From Psychrobacter fulvigenes (lineage in GTDB: Bacteria; Pseudomonadota; Gammaproteobacteria; Pseudomonadales; Moraxellaceae), in contig NZ_CAJGZP010000001.1 in NCBI RefSeq assembly GCF_904846155.1, positions 124,001-188,000 of the forward strand: 64,000 bases of DNA. The letters are read 5' to 3'. How positions within the stretch are numbered: position 1 is the first letter of the stretch; each line of letters opens with the position of its first letter. Below are positions 36,173-48,100 of this stretch, piece after piece. The position numbers and the translations under genes are program-made. Below the pieces are notes generated by a model. It made no database searches, was not told the DNA's origin, and saw only the letters and a list, made by a program, of their open reading frames with translations.

Positions 36173-38089
36173 CTAACTGTCTTCACCTAAGAAACCACCA
36201 CTTTGACGCTGCCACAAGCGCGCATAAACACCATCTACTGCTAATAGCTCATCATGGCTGCCTTGCTCAATGATATGACCTTGATCCATCACGACCAGTC
36301 TGTCTAGAGCGGCAATGGTAGAAAGACGATGAGCGATGGCAATCACGGTCTTGCCAGTCATGATGTCATTGAGACTTTCGGTAATCGCAAACTCAATCTC
36401 AGAGTCAAGTGCGCTAGTGGCTTCATCCAACAATAAAATCGGGGCGTTTTTTAGCATAACACGGGAGATGGCGATGCGTTGACGTTGCCCACCAGAGAGT
36501 TTGACTCCGCGTTCACCCACTTGTGTATCAAGGCCAGTGTTGCCTTTGTCGTCGTATAGATCTTTGATAAAGTCCCATGCCTGCGCTTGCTTGGCCGCAT
36601 GGATGATTTCTTCGTCACTAGCGTCAGGGCGGCCATAAGCGATGTTTTCACGCACAGTACGATGGAGCAGTGAGGTATCTTGGGTGACCATACCAATTTG
36701 CCCGCGCAATGACTCTTGGGTGACCTCATCAATGGCTTGTCCATCTATCAGTATTTTACCTTTATCGACATCAAAGAAGCGTAATAGTAAATTTACCAAA
36801 GTTGACTTACCAGCCCCTGAGCGCCCGACCAAACCAATCTTCTCACCTGGTTTGATATCCAAATAAAAGTTATCTAATAGTTTAACTTGTGAAGCGTTCA
36901 GCGCGGTGGCGGCAGTCTCAATCTCGTCAACACGCTCACCTTCGACGTCGGTGTTTTCTTCGCCTTCATAACTAAAATCAACATGGTCAAACACAATATG
37001 ACCATCAGTGACGTTGAGCGCTGGCGCATTGGGCTTATCAATGATGGTTTGCGGCGCAGATAAGGTACGCATGCCATCTTGCACCGTACCGATGCTTTCA
37101 AAAAGACTGGCGGTTTGCCACATAATCCAGCGCGTTAGGCCGTTTAGACGTAACGCCATAGCCGTGGCTGCGGCAATCGCGCCGACGCCAACGGCGCCTT
37201 GTTGCCACAAGTACAGACCAATACCCGCCGTGCTACTGACCAAAATAACGCTAATAAGGTGGGTTGATACTTCTAAATAACTGACCCAGCGCATTTGCGC
37301 ATGCACCGTTCCCAAAAACTGCCCCATGGCGTTTTTGGCATAACCAAGCTCACGGCGTGAGTGGCTGAATAGCTTGACCGTCATGATATTGGCGTAGGCA
37401 TCGGTGATACGCCCAACCATCAAGGCGCGGGCGTCCGCTTGGACGATTGCGGTACGTTTGAGCCTAGGAATAAAGAACCACATGGTCAGGCCAACCAAGA
37501 CAAACCAAGCGATAAAGGGTATTAATAATAGGCTGTCTAAATTAAATAAAATGACACCAGTGGTAATAAAGTAAACCGTGACATACATGAACATATCAGT
37601 GACGGTCATCACAGTATCGCGCACGGCAAGCGCTGTTTGCATCACCTTAGCAGAGACACGACCAGAGAACTCATCTTGATAAAACTGCATCGATTGCCCA
37701 AGCATGCGCTGATGGAAGCGCCAACGCATTTGCATTGGGAACACGCCCTGTAGGGTCTGAAAGTGGATAAAGGATGATAAGGCAATCCAAAATGGACTGA
37801 CAAGCATCACTGCAAACATCAGCAGCAACATATCCCCTTTTTCTGTCCATAGATTTTGCGGTGTATAGATGCCAAGCCAGTCGACTATGTCACCAATCCA
37901 CGCAAACAGCATCGCCTCGTATATTCCAATACCTGCGGATAAAATCATAAACAGCAGGAGCCAGCCACGCAGACCTTTGGTACAGGCCCACAGAAACCTC
38001 AGCAGTCCATCACGGGGTGAGGGCAGCGGCATAGGGGATTCAGGAAAGGCTGGCAGGCGGTTTTCAAAAAAACGAAATAGAGCATTCAT
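36173..38089 (-). CDS. ABC exporter, fused permease and ATP-binding domains
   Basis: About 638 residues from the ATG at 38089; a TTG two codons upstream is the only extension. The six-helix type I exporter domain is followed by the ATPase with Walker A GRSGAGKST, signature KLSGGQRQR and Walker B ILLLDEATSALDS, then the H-loop AIAHRLST. Between the two lies an acidic E/D-rich insert (EGEENTDVEGERVDE). MsbA/multidrug-type half-transporter. It precedes the hydrolase-alkB pair on the same strand, but no link in function is shown. Confidence 0.92.
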   Translation of the reverse strand: MNALFRFFENRLPAFPESPMPLPSPRDGLLRFLWACTKGLRGWLLLFMILSAGIGIYEAMLFAWIGDIVDWLGIYTPQNLWTEKGDMLLLMFAVMLVSPFWIALSSFIHFQTLQGVFPMQMRWRFHQRMLGQSMQFYQDEFSGRVSAKVMQTALAVRDTVMTVTDMFMYVTVYFITTGVILFNLDSLLLIPFIAWFVLVGLTMWFFIPRLKRTAIVQADARALMVGRITDAYANIMTVKLFSHSRRELGYAKNAMGQFLGTVHAQMRWVSYLEVSTHLISVILVSSTAGIGLYLWQQGAVGVGAIAAATAMALRLNGLTRWIMWQTASLFESIGTVQDGMRTLSAPQTIIDKPNAPALNVTDGHIVFDHVDFSYEGEENTDVEGERVDEIETAATALNASQVKLLDNFYLDIKPGEKIGLVGRSGAGKSTLVNLLLRFFDVDKGKILIDGQAIDEVTQESLRGQIGMVTQDTSLLHRTVRENIAYGRPDASDEEIIHAAKQAQAWDFIKDLYDDKGNTGLDTQVGERGVKLSGGQRQRIAISRVMLKNAPILLLDEATSALDSEIEFAITESLNDIMTGKTVIAIAHRLSTIAALDRLVVMDQGHIIEQGSHDELLAVDGVYARLWQRQSGGFLGEDS

Positions 38090-38095
38090 AGGCAA

Positions 38096-38436
38096 TAGAA
38101 ATACATCAAGATGACTGGCATCATTAAAAGTGACAGGCTTCTTGAGCCATTATTTATAGGGGTGCAACAGCACGCTAGTTTAGCAAAACTTAGCAATCAC
38201 ACCTGCATGCTAATTGTAATTTGAACGCAGTAGACACTTTGTAGGAACCAATATTTTGAGCGATTATAAATAGATTGCCATATGGGAAATATATTGTTAC
38301 ATTCTATAGTTTTATTTTATTTGCTTGAGATCAATTTTATTTTGCACTGATGATAGCGCCAACACTAGGGCGTGTCCTCAATCAAATTATATGAATAATA
38401 AACACGCAAACTTGCGGCTTAATAAGGTAGAAGCTA
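38096..38436. other. Divergent gap between ABC exporter and DMT transporter
   Basis: An AT-rich 340-base intergenic region. I see no ORF, repeat or clear terminator; it should hold the two divergent promoters. Confidence 0.5.
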
Positions 38437-39315
38437 ATGATGTATTTAACGATTGCGGTGCTTTGCAGCGTCGCTGTCTCTGTACTATTAAAAGTATTGC
38501 GTCAGAAGAATATAGACATTCGTCAAACCATCGTGGCAGGTTATCCTGTGGCATTTTTGCTCACTTGGTTATTGTTAAAGCCAGATGTTAGCAGTATTGG
38601 TACTTTGGGCAATGCGTGGGGTATTATCATTGCACTTGGCCTCTTATTACCTGCCGTCTTTGTGATCCTTGGACGAGCGATTGAGGCGGTCGGTATGGTC
38701 GCAACCGATGCCGCGCAGCGTTTATCGCTGATTATTCCTATCATCGCGGCATTTATGCTATTCGGTGAAGTACTAACAGGAACGCGAATATTGGGGTTAG
38801 GACTGGGCTTTTTGGCACTTGCGGCTTTAATCTACCGTCCGCAGCAAGCAGCTAGCACTCAAGACATTAGTAAAAAAGCTACTACTCCTAACCGTACACT
38901 ACGAACTCCATTATGGCTATTTGGGGTATGGGCAGGCTATGGCGTTATTGATATTTTATTTAAACAAGTTGCCAAGCAAGGAGCTGCGTTTCCGCTGACT
39001 TTATTTGTCAGTTTTGGGATGGCAGGACTGCTCTTGTTTATCTACTTGCTCATCACTCGCGTGCGTTGGCAGGGTAATGCTCTGATAGCAGGGCTGCTAC
39101 TCGGTGCACTAAATATGGGTAATATCTATGCGTATGTGCGTGCTCATCAGGTTTTGTCTGAGTCGCCAAGTATCGTATTTACGGGAATGAACGTCGGTGT
39201 TATCGCGGTGGCGACTATCATTGGTGTAGGCGTATTCAAAGAGCAGCTTAATCGTATAAACATGCTTGGGATAGTACTCGCAGTGAGCTGTGTGGCGGTT
39301 CTGTTTTTGGCTTAA
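38437..39315 (+). CDS. DMT superfamily (EamA-type) transporter
   Basis: 292 residues, about ten hydrophobic segments in two repeats of five, the EamA/DMT architecture. The first half ends LGLGFLALAALIYRP, and a polar linker (QDISKKATTPNRT) precedes the second half, which ends in LAVSCVAVLFLA. Each half has the FGE or FKE-type charged helix. Inner-membrane metabolite exporter of unknown substrate. Confidence 0.85.
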   Translation: MMYLTIAVLCSVAVSVLLKVLRQKNIDIRQTIVAGYPVAFLLTWLLLKPDVSSIGTLGNAWGIIIALGLLLPAVFVILGRAIEAVGMVATDAAQRLSLIIPIIAAFMLFGEVLTGTRILGLGLGFLALAALIYRPQQAASTQDISKKATTPNRTLRTPLWLFGVWAGYGVIDILFKQVAKQGAAFPLTLFVSFGMAGLLLFIYLLITRVRWQGNALIAGLLLGALNMGNIYAYVRAHQVLSESPSIVFTGMNVGVIAVATIIGVGVFKEQLNRINMLGIVLAVSCVAVLFLA

Positions 39316-39665
39316 ACAGTTTTTATGCGCTTAACTGCCATTGAGTTGGATGTTGCAATAGCATAATCAATGAAAAAAATAGCTGATGACACGATATTTG
39401 CTCGTCAATTAACGGTTCAGTTTGTATATTCTTCTCGCGGTATATATACTAACTCCTAGTGATGGTCTACAAAATACCAACAATTGTTCTAGGAAGGTGC
39501 TTATTCTTAACTGACTGAATATAGGCACAAAGCATGGTGTGTGGTAAAGTTGTCTATGATTCGATGACGTATAAACGCTTATAACTCATCTAATATACAA
39601 CATCTAATGTACAACGTATCACAATAAAAACTGACCCTTATTAATAAGTATAGGATGAACACTTA
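39316..39665. other. Gap before class I aldolase
   Basis: 350 bases without an ORF; no repeat or structured RNA recognised. A ribosome site AGGATG lies just before the aldolase start at 39666. Confidence 0.5.
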
Positions 39666-40556
39666 ATGGAATACCAAAAGCAATTACAACGCATAAAAAA
39701 CGATTCAGGCTTTATCGCTGCACTTGACCAAAGTGGCGGTAGTACGCCCAAAGCGCTTGAGAACTATGGTGTGAGCGGCGATGAATACGATAATGACGAA
39801 GCCATGTTTGATTTGGTACATGAAATGCGTGCTCGTATCATGACCTGCGATACTTTTGATAATGAGCGCGTCCTTGGTGCGATTTTATTTGAAGATACGA
39901 TGGATCGCGAAGTCAATGGTAAGCCAACGGCTAACTTTCTATGGGAAGATAAAAATATTGTCCCATTTTTGAAAGTAGATAAAGGCTTAGCAGAACAAAT
40001 GAGTGGCGTGCAAGTCATGCGTCCCATGCCAGATTTGGATGCCTTATTAGATAAAGCCAAAAAGTATCCAGTGTTCGGTACCAAAATGCGCTCAGTGATT
40101 TATGAGCCTAATGTCGATGGTATTGAGCTGGTGGTGCAGCAGCAGTTTGACGTTGCCAAACAAATCCTTTCAAAAGGTCTCATGCCAATTGTAGAGCCAG
40201 AAGTAGATATCAATAGTGCTAAAAAGCATGAGTGTGAACTACTGCTCAAAGCGGATATCCTACGTAACCTTGAGCGTCTAAGCGATGACCATCAAGTGAT
40301 GCTAAAGCTCACCCTACCTGAAGAGGCTGGCTTTTATCAAGAACTGATTGATCATCCAAAAGTGCTCAAGGTAGTTGCACTGTCTGGTGGCTATAGCCGT
40401 CATGATGCGTGCGATAAACTTGAAGAGAATCCAGGTATGATTGCCAGTTTCTCACGTGCTTTTACCGAAGGCTTGAGCAAACAGCAAAGTGATAAAGAGT
40501 TTGCTGATACGATTGATGCTTCTATTGATGAGATTTATAAAGCGTCGAAGGTTTAA
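39666..40556 (+). CDS. fda: Class I fructose-bisphosphate aldolase
   Basis: 296 residues, identical in length to the Staphylococcus-type class I aldolase, which reversibly splits fructose-1,6-bisphosphate by a Schiff base. The nucleophile is K214 in VMLKLTLPEE. GFIAALDQSGGSTPKAL near the start and LMPIVEPEVDI before the Schiff-base lysine are family signatures. With TpiA in the same window it belongs to lower glycolysis or gluconeogenesis. Monocistronic, with its own terminator. Confidence 0.95.
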   Translation: MEYQKQLQRIKNDSGFIAALDQSGGSTPKALENYGVSGDEYDNDEAMFDLVHEMRARIMTCDTFDNERVLGAILFEDTMDREVNGKPTANFLWEDKNIVPFLKVDKGLAEQMSGVQVMRPMPDLDALLDKAKKYPVFGTKMRSVIYEPNVDGIELVVQQQFDVAKQILSKGLMPIVEPEVDINSAKKHECELLLKADILRNLERLSDDHQVMLKLTLPEEAGFYQELIDHPKVLKVVALSGGYSRHDACDKLEENPGMIASFSRAFTEGLSKQQSDKEFADTIDASIDEIYKASKV

Positions 40557-40590
40557 CGAAATTTGTTACTGATATAAGCCATCTAAAAGC

Positions 40591-40620
40591 AAAAAGCTCT
40601 ACTATTAGTAGAGCTTTTTT
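40591..40620. terminator. Bidirectional terminator between aldolase and thiC
   Basis: AAAAAGCTCTAC-TATTA-GTAGAGCTTTTTT: a perfect stem flanked by A-run and T-run, usable for both convergent genes. Confidence 0.85.
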
Positions 40621-40648
40621 ATTCTAAATAAGAAATAAACAGTTTACC

Positions 40649-42895
<2,247 letters not shown>

Positions 42896-43023
42896 TTAAA
42901 AAATCAGTGGACGCAGCTTAATATTAACCGTCACCTTTGAGCGCTTAACAAGCGACATAAAATAATAACGGTAATATAAAGGCATTTCTGCACGCCCTTT
43001 GTATCGGTATAGCCAGTGCTTAA

Positions 43024-43149
43024 GACTTCCCTGCGTCGGTACTAACCGCATCAGGTTCGGCGGGTGATCTCTCAGCGAATGTATAAAGGCAGATACTTTA
43101 ATAAAGCAAGTTCAGTAAAGCGAGCCTTTAATACACCGCACCCCGAGTC
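43024..43149 (-). promoter_or_regulatory. TPP riboswitch (THI element) upstream of thiC
   Basis: On the minus strand the conserved core reads GACTCGGGGTGC, then CTGAGAGATCACCC, then GAACCTGATGCGGTTAGTACC and GCAGGGAAGTC at the end. These are the TPP aptamer's pyrimidine-binding CUGAGA and closing helix segments. The P3 arm is long (about 60 bases). It lies about 258 bases upstream of the thiC start, so thiamine pyrophosphate should repress thiC. Confidence 0.95.
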
Positions 43150-43276
43150 TGTCAGTGTTGTGAATCAGCTTTATACTAACAAAAATTTATGATGAAACCT
43201 AGCCATCTATTGATAATTAATAAACGATAAGTTTGCTCGTATTAAGTTTATTAGTTTAAGCTGTCACAGGAGTGTG

Positions 43277-43567
43277 TTATGTCTCAGGTGTCCAGCCTTG
43301 CGGGCGTTCGTAGTCTTCATTGTCTAAAAACTTGTTACGCTGCTCAGTTAGAAACTTTTTGGCTTCAGGATCCATCATGCTCAGATGGTTTTCGTTAATC
43401 AGCATGGTTTGCAGCTCAAGCCAGTCGTTCCATGCTTTTTCAGAGACTGTCTCTTGCAGCGCTTGTCCTGCTTTGTTAGGAAAAGGAGGATGCGGCATTT
43501 TTGGCAAGTCTTTTTGGTATTTGCGGCAAAAAACTGTATTGGCTTGCGGATTAAAAGTCTCAGTCAT
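43277..43567 (-). CDS. yggX: YggX-type Fe(2+)-trafficking / oxidative damage protection protein
   Basis: 96 residues. The conserved single cysteine is C14 in [13 protein letters not shown], followed by [33 protein letters not shown] and the C-terminal helix. YggX proteins protect iron-sulfur clusters from oxidants. Here it lies between the thiC riboswitch and a MITE-like repeat, in single-gene orientation. Confidence 0.95.
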   Translation of the reverse strand: MTETFNPQANTVFCRKYQKDLPKMPHPPFPNKAGQALQETVSEKAWNDWLELQTMLINENHLSMMDPEAKKFLTEQRNKFLDNEDYERPQGWTPET

Positions 43568-43643
43568 GAGGTAGTCCTTATTAGTGGTATTAAGTCGTTA
43601 TTATGGTACTGATATGGTACTGAATCGAATATTCATATCCACC

Positions 43644-43782
43644 TATAGTCGATGCACTTTAAAAAGAACATAGCGCTACTGGGGTGAATTTTGCGCAGCC
43701 TCTGTGATAACAGCACGCAAGTAAAATTTATACCAGTAGCGCGCTTAAATTTATGTAAGAGTTTTATTTTCAACTGACTATA
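43644..43782. repeat. MITE-like palindromic repeat, copy A
   Basis: 139 bases bounded by TATAGTC and GACTATA. Inside, GCGCTACTGG and CCAGTAGCGC pair as a 10-base stem, with AATTTT / AAAATT arms and a conserved core GCGCAGCCTCTG. No ORF. Copies B and C lie at 51848-52001 and 56820-58332. Confidence 0.8.
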
Positions 43783-43860
43783 TGATAACGGTCTTGGGAG
43801 ATTTAGCAAAGGCTATCAAGTGTATAGACGGTAACAGCTGCCATTCTTGATAAAACTTAC

Positions 43861-43891
43861 AAAAACACCCGCATGGATGGCGGGTGTTTTT
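43861..43891. terminator. Bidirectional terminator downstream of argH
   Basis: AAAAACACCCGC / GCGGGTGTTTTT with an ATGGATG loop, flanked by A- and T-runs. Confidence 0.85.
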
Positions 43892-43924
43892 ATTTGATAA
43901 ACTATGCAGTGGTAAATCAGATAC

Positions 43925-45424
43925 TTATGCAAACACTTTTAGACGCGCGCGACCGTTAGCTACGGCTAGCTTAACCTGATTGGGTGCAGTACCGCCTAGA
44001 TGATCACGGGCGGCAAGTGAGCCTTCCAAAGTTAAGAAATCAAACACATCATCACCAATCGCGTCACTAAACTGCTGCAGTTGAGCAAGTGATAAATCAC
44101 TTAAATCAACGCCTTCTTTAATACCCAATGCAACCGCATTACCGACCACTTCATGCGCATCACGGAATGCCACACCTTGGCGAACCAGATAGTCTGCCAA
44201 GTCGGTCGCAGTCGCATAGCCTTTCATGGTGGCTTCGCGCATGGCATCGATGTTTGGCGTGATGTTTGGTAGCATATCAGCAAAAGCGAGTAGCGAACCC
44301 GTTAAGGTGTCAACGCAATCAAAGAGAGGCTCTTTGTCTTCTTGGTTGTCTTTATTGTAGGCCAGTGGTTGGCTCTTCATCAGGCTTAATAAGGTCATCA
44401 GTTGTCCAAAAACACGCGCCGCTTTACCACGTACCAACTCTGGCACGTCAGGGTTTTTCTTTTGCGGCATGATAGATGAGCCAGTACAGAAACGATCTGG
44501 AATCTGTACAAAGTTAAACTGCGCCGACATCCACAAGATGATCTCTTCACTCATGCGTGATAGATGCATCATTAGGATGGAAGCCGCTGAAGTAAATTCA
44601 ATAGCAAAGTCACGGTCAGACACCGCATCGAGTGAGTTTTGGCAAATACCTTCAAAGCCAAGCAGCTCAGCGGTAATGGTACGATCAATTGGAAAGGTCG
44701 TACCCGCAAGGGCAGCGCTGCCAAGTGGCATCTGATTGATACGGCGACGGGCATCGACCAGACGCTCGGTATCACGATATAACATCTCAAACCATGCCAT
44801 CACATGATGGCCAAAGCTGACTGGCTGCGCCGTTTGCAAATGGGTAAAGCCAGGCATGATAGTATCGGTATGCTGCGCTGCCAAATCAAGCAGGCCGCTT
44901 TGTAGACGTACCAACAGGGCGATGATATTGTCAGTTTCTTCGCGTAACCACAGACGAATATCGGTGGCGACCTGATCATTACGGCTACGTCCCGTATGTA
45001 GTTTTTTGCCGACGTCGCCGACGATATCGGTCAAGCGTGACTCGACGTTCATATGCACGTCTTCAAGCGTAATGGACCAGTTAAACTCGCCCGCTTCGAT
45101 CTCGCTGAGCACTTGCTGTAGGCCATCGATAATGGTTGCGACTTCCTCGCTAGTCAGAATCTCGCACTCTTTGAGCATGGTAGCGTGGGCGATAGAGCCT
45201 TCGATATCATGACGGGCAAAGCGTTGATCGAAGCCGACTGACGCAGTGAATGCGGCAACGAAGCTATCGGTTGCTTCACTGAAGCGTCCACCCCACATTT
45301 GCTGGCCTTGGCTATTTGATTGGTTATTTTGTGCGGTGTTTTTAGCTGCGTTTGTGCTAGAATCGAGCGCACCTGAATGATTATTTGGCTGGGGATTACT
45401 AGAATTTGAAGAGTTGGCGTTCAT
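43925..45424 (-). CDS. argH: Argininosuccinate lyase
   Basis: ArgH splits argininosuccinate into arginine and fumarate. Signatures are [61 protein letters not shown] and the signature loop [20 protein letters not shown]. As called it has 499 residues. The first 42 are an N/S/Q-rich tail, and the lyase domain begins at the Met at 45298, which has AAGG 7 bases upstream and could be the real start. The called start overlaps the divergent algZ frame by 19 bases. Confidence 0.95.
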   Translation of the reverse strand: MNANSSNSSNPQPNNHSGALDSSTNAAKNTAQNNQSNSQGQQMWGGRFSEATDSFVAAFTASVGFDQRFARHDIEGSIAHATMLKECEILTSEEVATIIDGLQQVLSEIEAGEFNWSITLEDVHMNVESRLTDIVGDVGKKLHTGRSRNDQVATDIRLWLREETDNIIALLVRLQSGLLDLAAQHTDTIMPGFTHLQTAQPVSFGHHVMAWFEMLYRDTERLVDARRRINQMPLGSAALAGTTFPIDRTITAELLGFEGICQNSLDAVSDRDFAIEFTSAASILMMHLSRMSEEIILWMSAQFNFVQIPDRFCTGSSIMPQKKNPDVPELVRGKAARVFGQLMTLLSLMKSQPLAYNKDNQEDKEPLFDCVDTLTGSLLAFADMLPNITPNIDAMREATMKGYATATDLADYLVRQGVAFRDAHEVVGNAVALGIKEGVDLSDLSLAQLQQFSDAIGDDVFDFLTLEGSLAARDHLGGTAPNQVKLAVANGRARLKVFA

Positions 45425-46557
45425 ATTGGTCTAAGACAAGTCAGGAGAATAAGAGCTTAAGTATAGCAAAGGATGAGGTTGCCTTGCTAGCTGAGCGCTT
45501 AGAGTTTTTTATTCCCAAACTCATGGAGGTCATGAAGCTTTGGCAGTGGCTGCTATACATCGTTTTTTGGTCGCTGTTTGTCACCGTTATTGATCGTCAT
45601 GATCTCGTAACTTGGTCAGAGTTCTTGATTGGTTTTATAAGCCGAGTCGTTCAAAATATTCTATCGATTATTCCTCCGTTATATTTGATTGATTATCTGC
45701 GTCCTATTCTGAAGCGCATGAGCATCCCTAAAGCCAGTATGTCTATATTACTACTAATGATCATCAGCTCTGTGTTAATGATGATTTTGGTGATGCTGGT
45801 TATGATCAACGTTGGCTGGCTTGAATATAATTATCACGCTTTTGTATTAAATGTATTGTTTGATGGCGTGATTTCTGGTGGTTTTACGTTAGTGTTTTTA
45901 ATATATTTTTTACATCGACATCGTGAGTTGGCGGCACTTAAGCAGTCATTTGAAAACAAACTCACCGCTCAAAACTATTTAATCAAAGCGCGTATTGCCC
46001 CGCATTTTTTGTTTAATACTATTAATACTTTAACCTCACTTATTGAGTCTAACCCACCGCGAGCGGCAGATCTTTTGCAACATGTGTCAGCACTGTTTCG
46101 TGCCAGTTTTAATGGTCCACGTGAGATTAGCTTTGAAGAAGAGGTTGCTCTGTGTGAGCATTATTTGGCCATTGAGTCGAGCCGTTTGACGGATAAGCTG
46201 GTTGTCAGTTGGGATCTTCCTGACGATGATATTATGTATGATATGGTGATTACGGCATTAACCTTACAAAGTGTACTCGAAAAGATGTTACTCAATGTGG
46301 CTGAGATGACCACTGAAACTATCTATATCGATATTGTGGTAACGTGGCAAAAGCACGTTGTTGCCATTACCATTACTGTGCAATTACCTAGCAAGACCTT
46401 GATGATTACGCATGATTTGCGCCGCCAACTAGATCTGCATGGGCAAGCTGAGCGCTTAAAAACCTATTTTGGAGAAAGCTCAGAGATCGAAAGTACGGTG
46501 ACCAGCGAACGCATCAGAACGGTCATTAAGTATCCTCTATATGACGTCGGGTTTTAA
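45406..46557 (+). CDS. algZ: AlgZ/FimS-like sensor histidine kinase (LytS family)
   Basis: 383 residues. Four or five N-terminal membrane segments are followed by a His_kinase (PF06580-type) domain with the phosphoacceptor segment [19 protein letters not shown]. The ATPase part is degenerate: the usual N-box VENAxKHG is replaced by [10 protein letters not shown], and no glycine-rich DNGxG or GLxN boxes are visible, as noted for AlgZ/FimS of Pseudomonas. The genuine start is uncertain: the ATG at 45406 overlaps argH, and Met 40 or an earlier TTG is possible. algR lies 507 bases downstream. Confidence 0.85.
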   Translation: MKSWRSYWSKTSQENKSLSIAKDEVALLAERLEFFIPKLMEVMKLWQWLLYIVFWSLFVTVIDRHDLVTWSEFLIGFISRVVQNILSIIPPLYLIDYLRPILKRMSIPKASMSILLLMIISSVLMMILVMLVMINVGWLEYNYHAFVLNVLFDGVISGGFTLVFLIYFLHRHRELAALKQSFENKLTAQNYLIKARIAPHFLFNTINTLTSLIESNPPRAADLLQHVSALFRASFNGPREISFEEEVALCEHYLAIESSRLTDKLVVSWDLPDDDIMYDMVITALTLQSVLEKMLLNVAEMTTETIYIDIVVTWQKHVVAITITVQLPSKTLMITHDLRRQLDLHGQAERLKTYFGESSEIESTVTSERIRTVIKYPLYDVGF

Positions 46558-47064
46558 ATCATATCTTTCATATCTGTAAATCAATAGCTTCATCCTGTAA
46601 CGTTTGTTAAGCCTAATTTTAAGCTATTTCTTAGCTATGGCATGCTTATTGCATCGCTTAGCTAAGTAGCTATTTTAAAAATGCTAACCCATGGTAGTCA
46701 TACTAAAAGTAACTGTTTATTTCTAAAATATCTTTAAATTTTTATGGGTAAAAGGCGATAAATTATTATTAAGACGCCTGATTGTTTGTTTAAATCTAAA
46801 AATTAAGATAACAAATAGAAAACAAATGTTTTTTAGTTTAAGCAGCCTACGCTTTAGGTTTACAGTAGAATGTGGCGAAAATAACAATACCACATGGACT
46901 AAGACTTTTACTTTATAACATTTTTATTTGCAAACGAATCAACAGATTAGGTCTTCAGACGTAGGATGAGAAGTATCAGTGAGCAATGCAATTCCTCCTA
47001 CTGTCAGATAAAAATTGTTAATAATATTAATATAGCGTTAAGATGCTAAAAGAGAGGAGTTGAC
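46558..47064. other. Gap between algZ and algR
   Basis: 507 AT-rich bases with no ORF, no clear intrinsic terminator and no recognised structured RNA. The long separation suggests that algR has its own promoter here. Confidence 0.5.
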
Positions 47065-47802
47065 ATGCGTATTGTCGTTTGTGACGATGAACCACTCGCT
47101 CGTGAGCGTTTGGTCAGGATTGTACAGGAGTCAGGATATGAGGTGGTCGCACAAGCAACGACGGGTGCAGAAGCCGTTACTGCGGTAAAGCTAAAGCAAC
47201 CTGATGTTATCTTATTAGACATACGCATGCCGGAGATGGACGGAGTGCGTTGTGCGCAGTTACTCAATGAGCTTGAGCATCCGCCAGCGATTATATTTGT
47301 CACGGCTTATGATCACTATGCTATTACTGCGTTCAAAGCCAATGCTATTGGTTATCTATTAAAACCTGCCAACAAAGATGAGCTATTGGATGCACTGAGT
47401 AAAGCCAAAAACTTAAATGCGGCTCAGCTAAACCAAATCCGTAAGCTTGAAGACCCGACGGCTCGACCTGTACGTGAGCATATTTCTGCGCGTACCCATC
47501 GCGGCGTTGAGTTAATTAAGCTTAAAGATATCTATTACTTTACGGCAGATCAAAAGTACGTCAAAGTCCGTCATAAAAACGGCGTCGTGCTGATTGACGA
47601 GACCCTAAAAGAGCTTGAGGAAGAGTTTGGCGAGCGTCTATTCCGCGTTCATCGCAATGCTATTATCAATCTCAGCTATTTAGATTATCTAGAAACCATA
47701 GACTCAGGACAGTATCAGGTTCGTTTTAAAGGGATTGAAGAGGCTTTAGCGGTTAGCCGTCGCCATCTACCGGCATTGCGTGATAAAATACAAAGTATGT
47801 AA
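47065..47802 (+). CDS. algR: AlgR-type LytTR response regulator
   Basis: 245 residues. The receiver domain has the acidic pair in CDDEP (9-10), the phospho-accepting Asp in VILLDIRMPEMDG (about D53), T/Y switch residues FVTAYDHYAI, and K in YLLKP. The LytTR DNA-binding domain starts around residue 140 (LIKLKDIYYFTADQKYVKVRHKNG) and ends with FRVHRNAIINLSYLDYLE. It is the cognate partner of AlgZ, and regulates twitching motility and biofilm genes in Pseudomonas. The pilBCD genes are in the same window. Confidence 0.93.
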   Translation: MRIVVCDDEPLARERLVRIVQESGYEVVAQATTGAEAVTAVKLKQPDVILLDIRMPEMDGVRCAQLLNELEHPPAIIFVTAYDHYAITAFKANAIGYLLKPANKDELLDALSKAKNLNAAQLNQIRKLEDPTARPVREHISARTHRGVELIKLKDIYYFTADQKYVKVRHKNGVVLIDETLKELEEEFGERLFRVHRNAIINLSYLDYLETIDSGQYQVRFKGIEEALAVSRRHLPALRDKIQSM

Positions 47803-47822
47803 CTTTGTATTTTATCACGCAA
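47776..47822. repeat. Perfect 21-bp inverted repeat spanning the algR stop codon
   Basis: The arms (47776-47796 and 47802-47822, beginning TTGCGTGATAAAAT) are exact reverse complements with a 5-base loop. The left arm encodes the last codons of algR; the loop and right arm contain the stop. No T-run follows, so it is not a standard terminator. Confidence 0.75.
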
Positions 47823-47995
47823 GGCCGCTGAAAAGTAGATATTGATAAAAAGTAGCGTTTATTATTCAGACCTCTACATTCAAATCTTTAAAGGTTCCCA
47901 CCGCTCTCGCGACTTACTCGGCAGCTTTCGCAACTTATTATAATTATTAACCCTCTTAACGAAAAAGTATGCGAACACAGATGCCATATCATCAG

Positions 47996-48029
47996 ACCCT
48001 TATTTATGCTTAAATAGGGGTATTTTTTT
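47996..48029 (+). terminator. Terminator-like hairpin between algR and hemC
   Basis: ACCCTTATTTA / TAAATAGGGGT with a TGCT loop is followed by A and seven T. Confidence 0.65.
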
Positions 48030-48100
48030 GCGTCTTATAGACGTCCTAACAGCAGTAATATTGAATCAACAATATCGAACCCATTATATTGAGGCCACTT

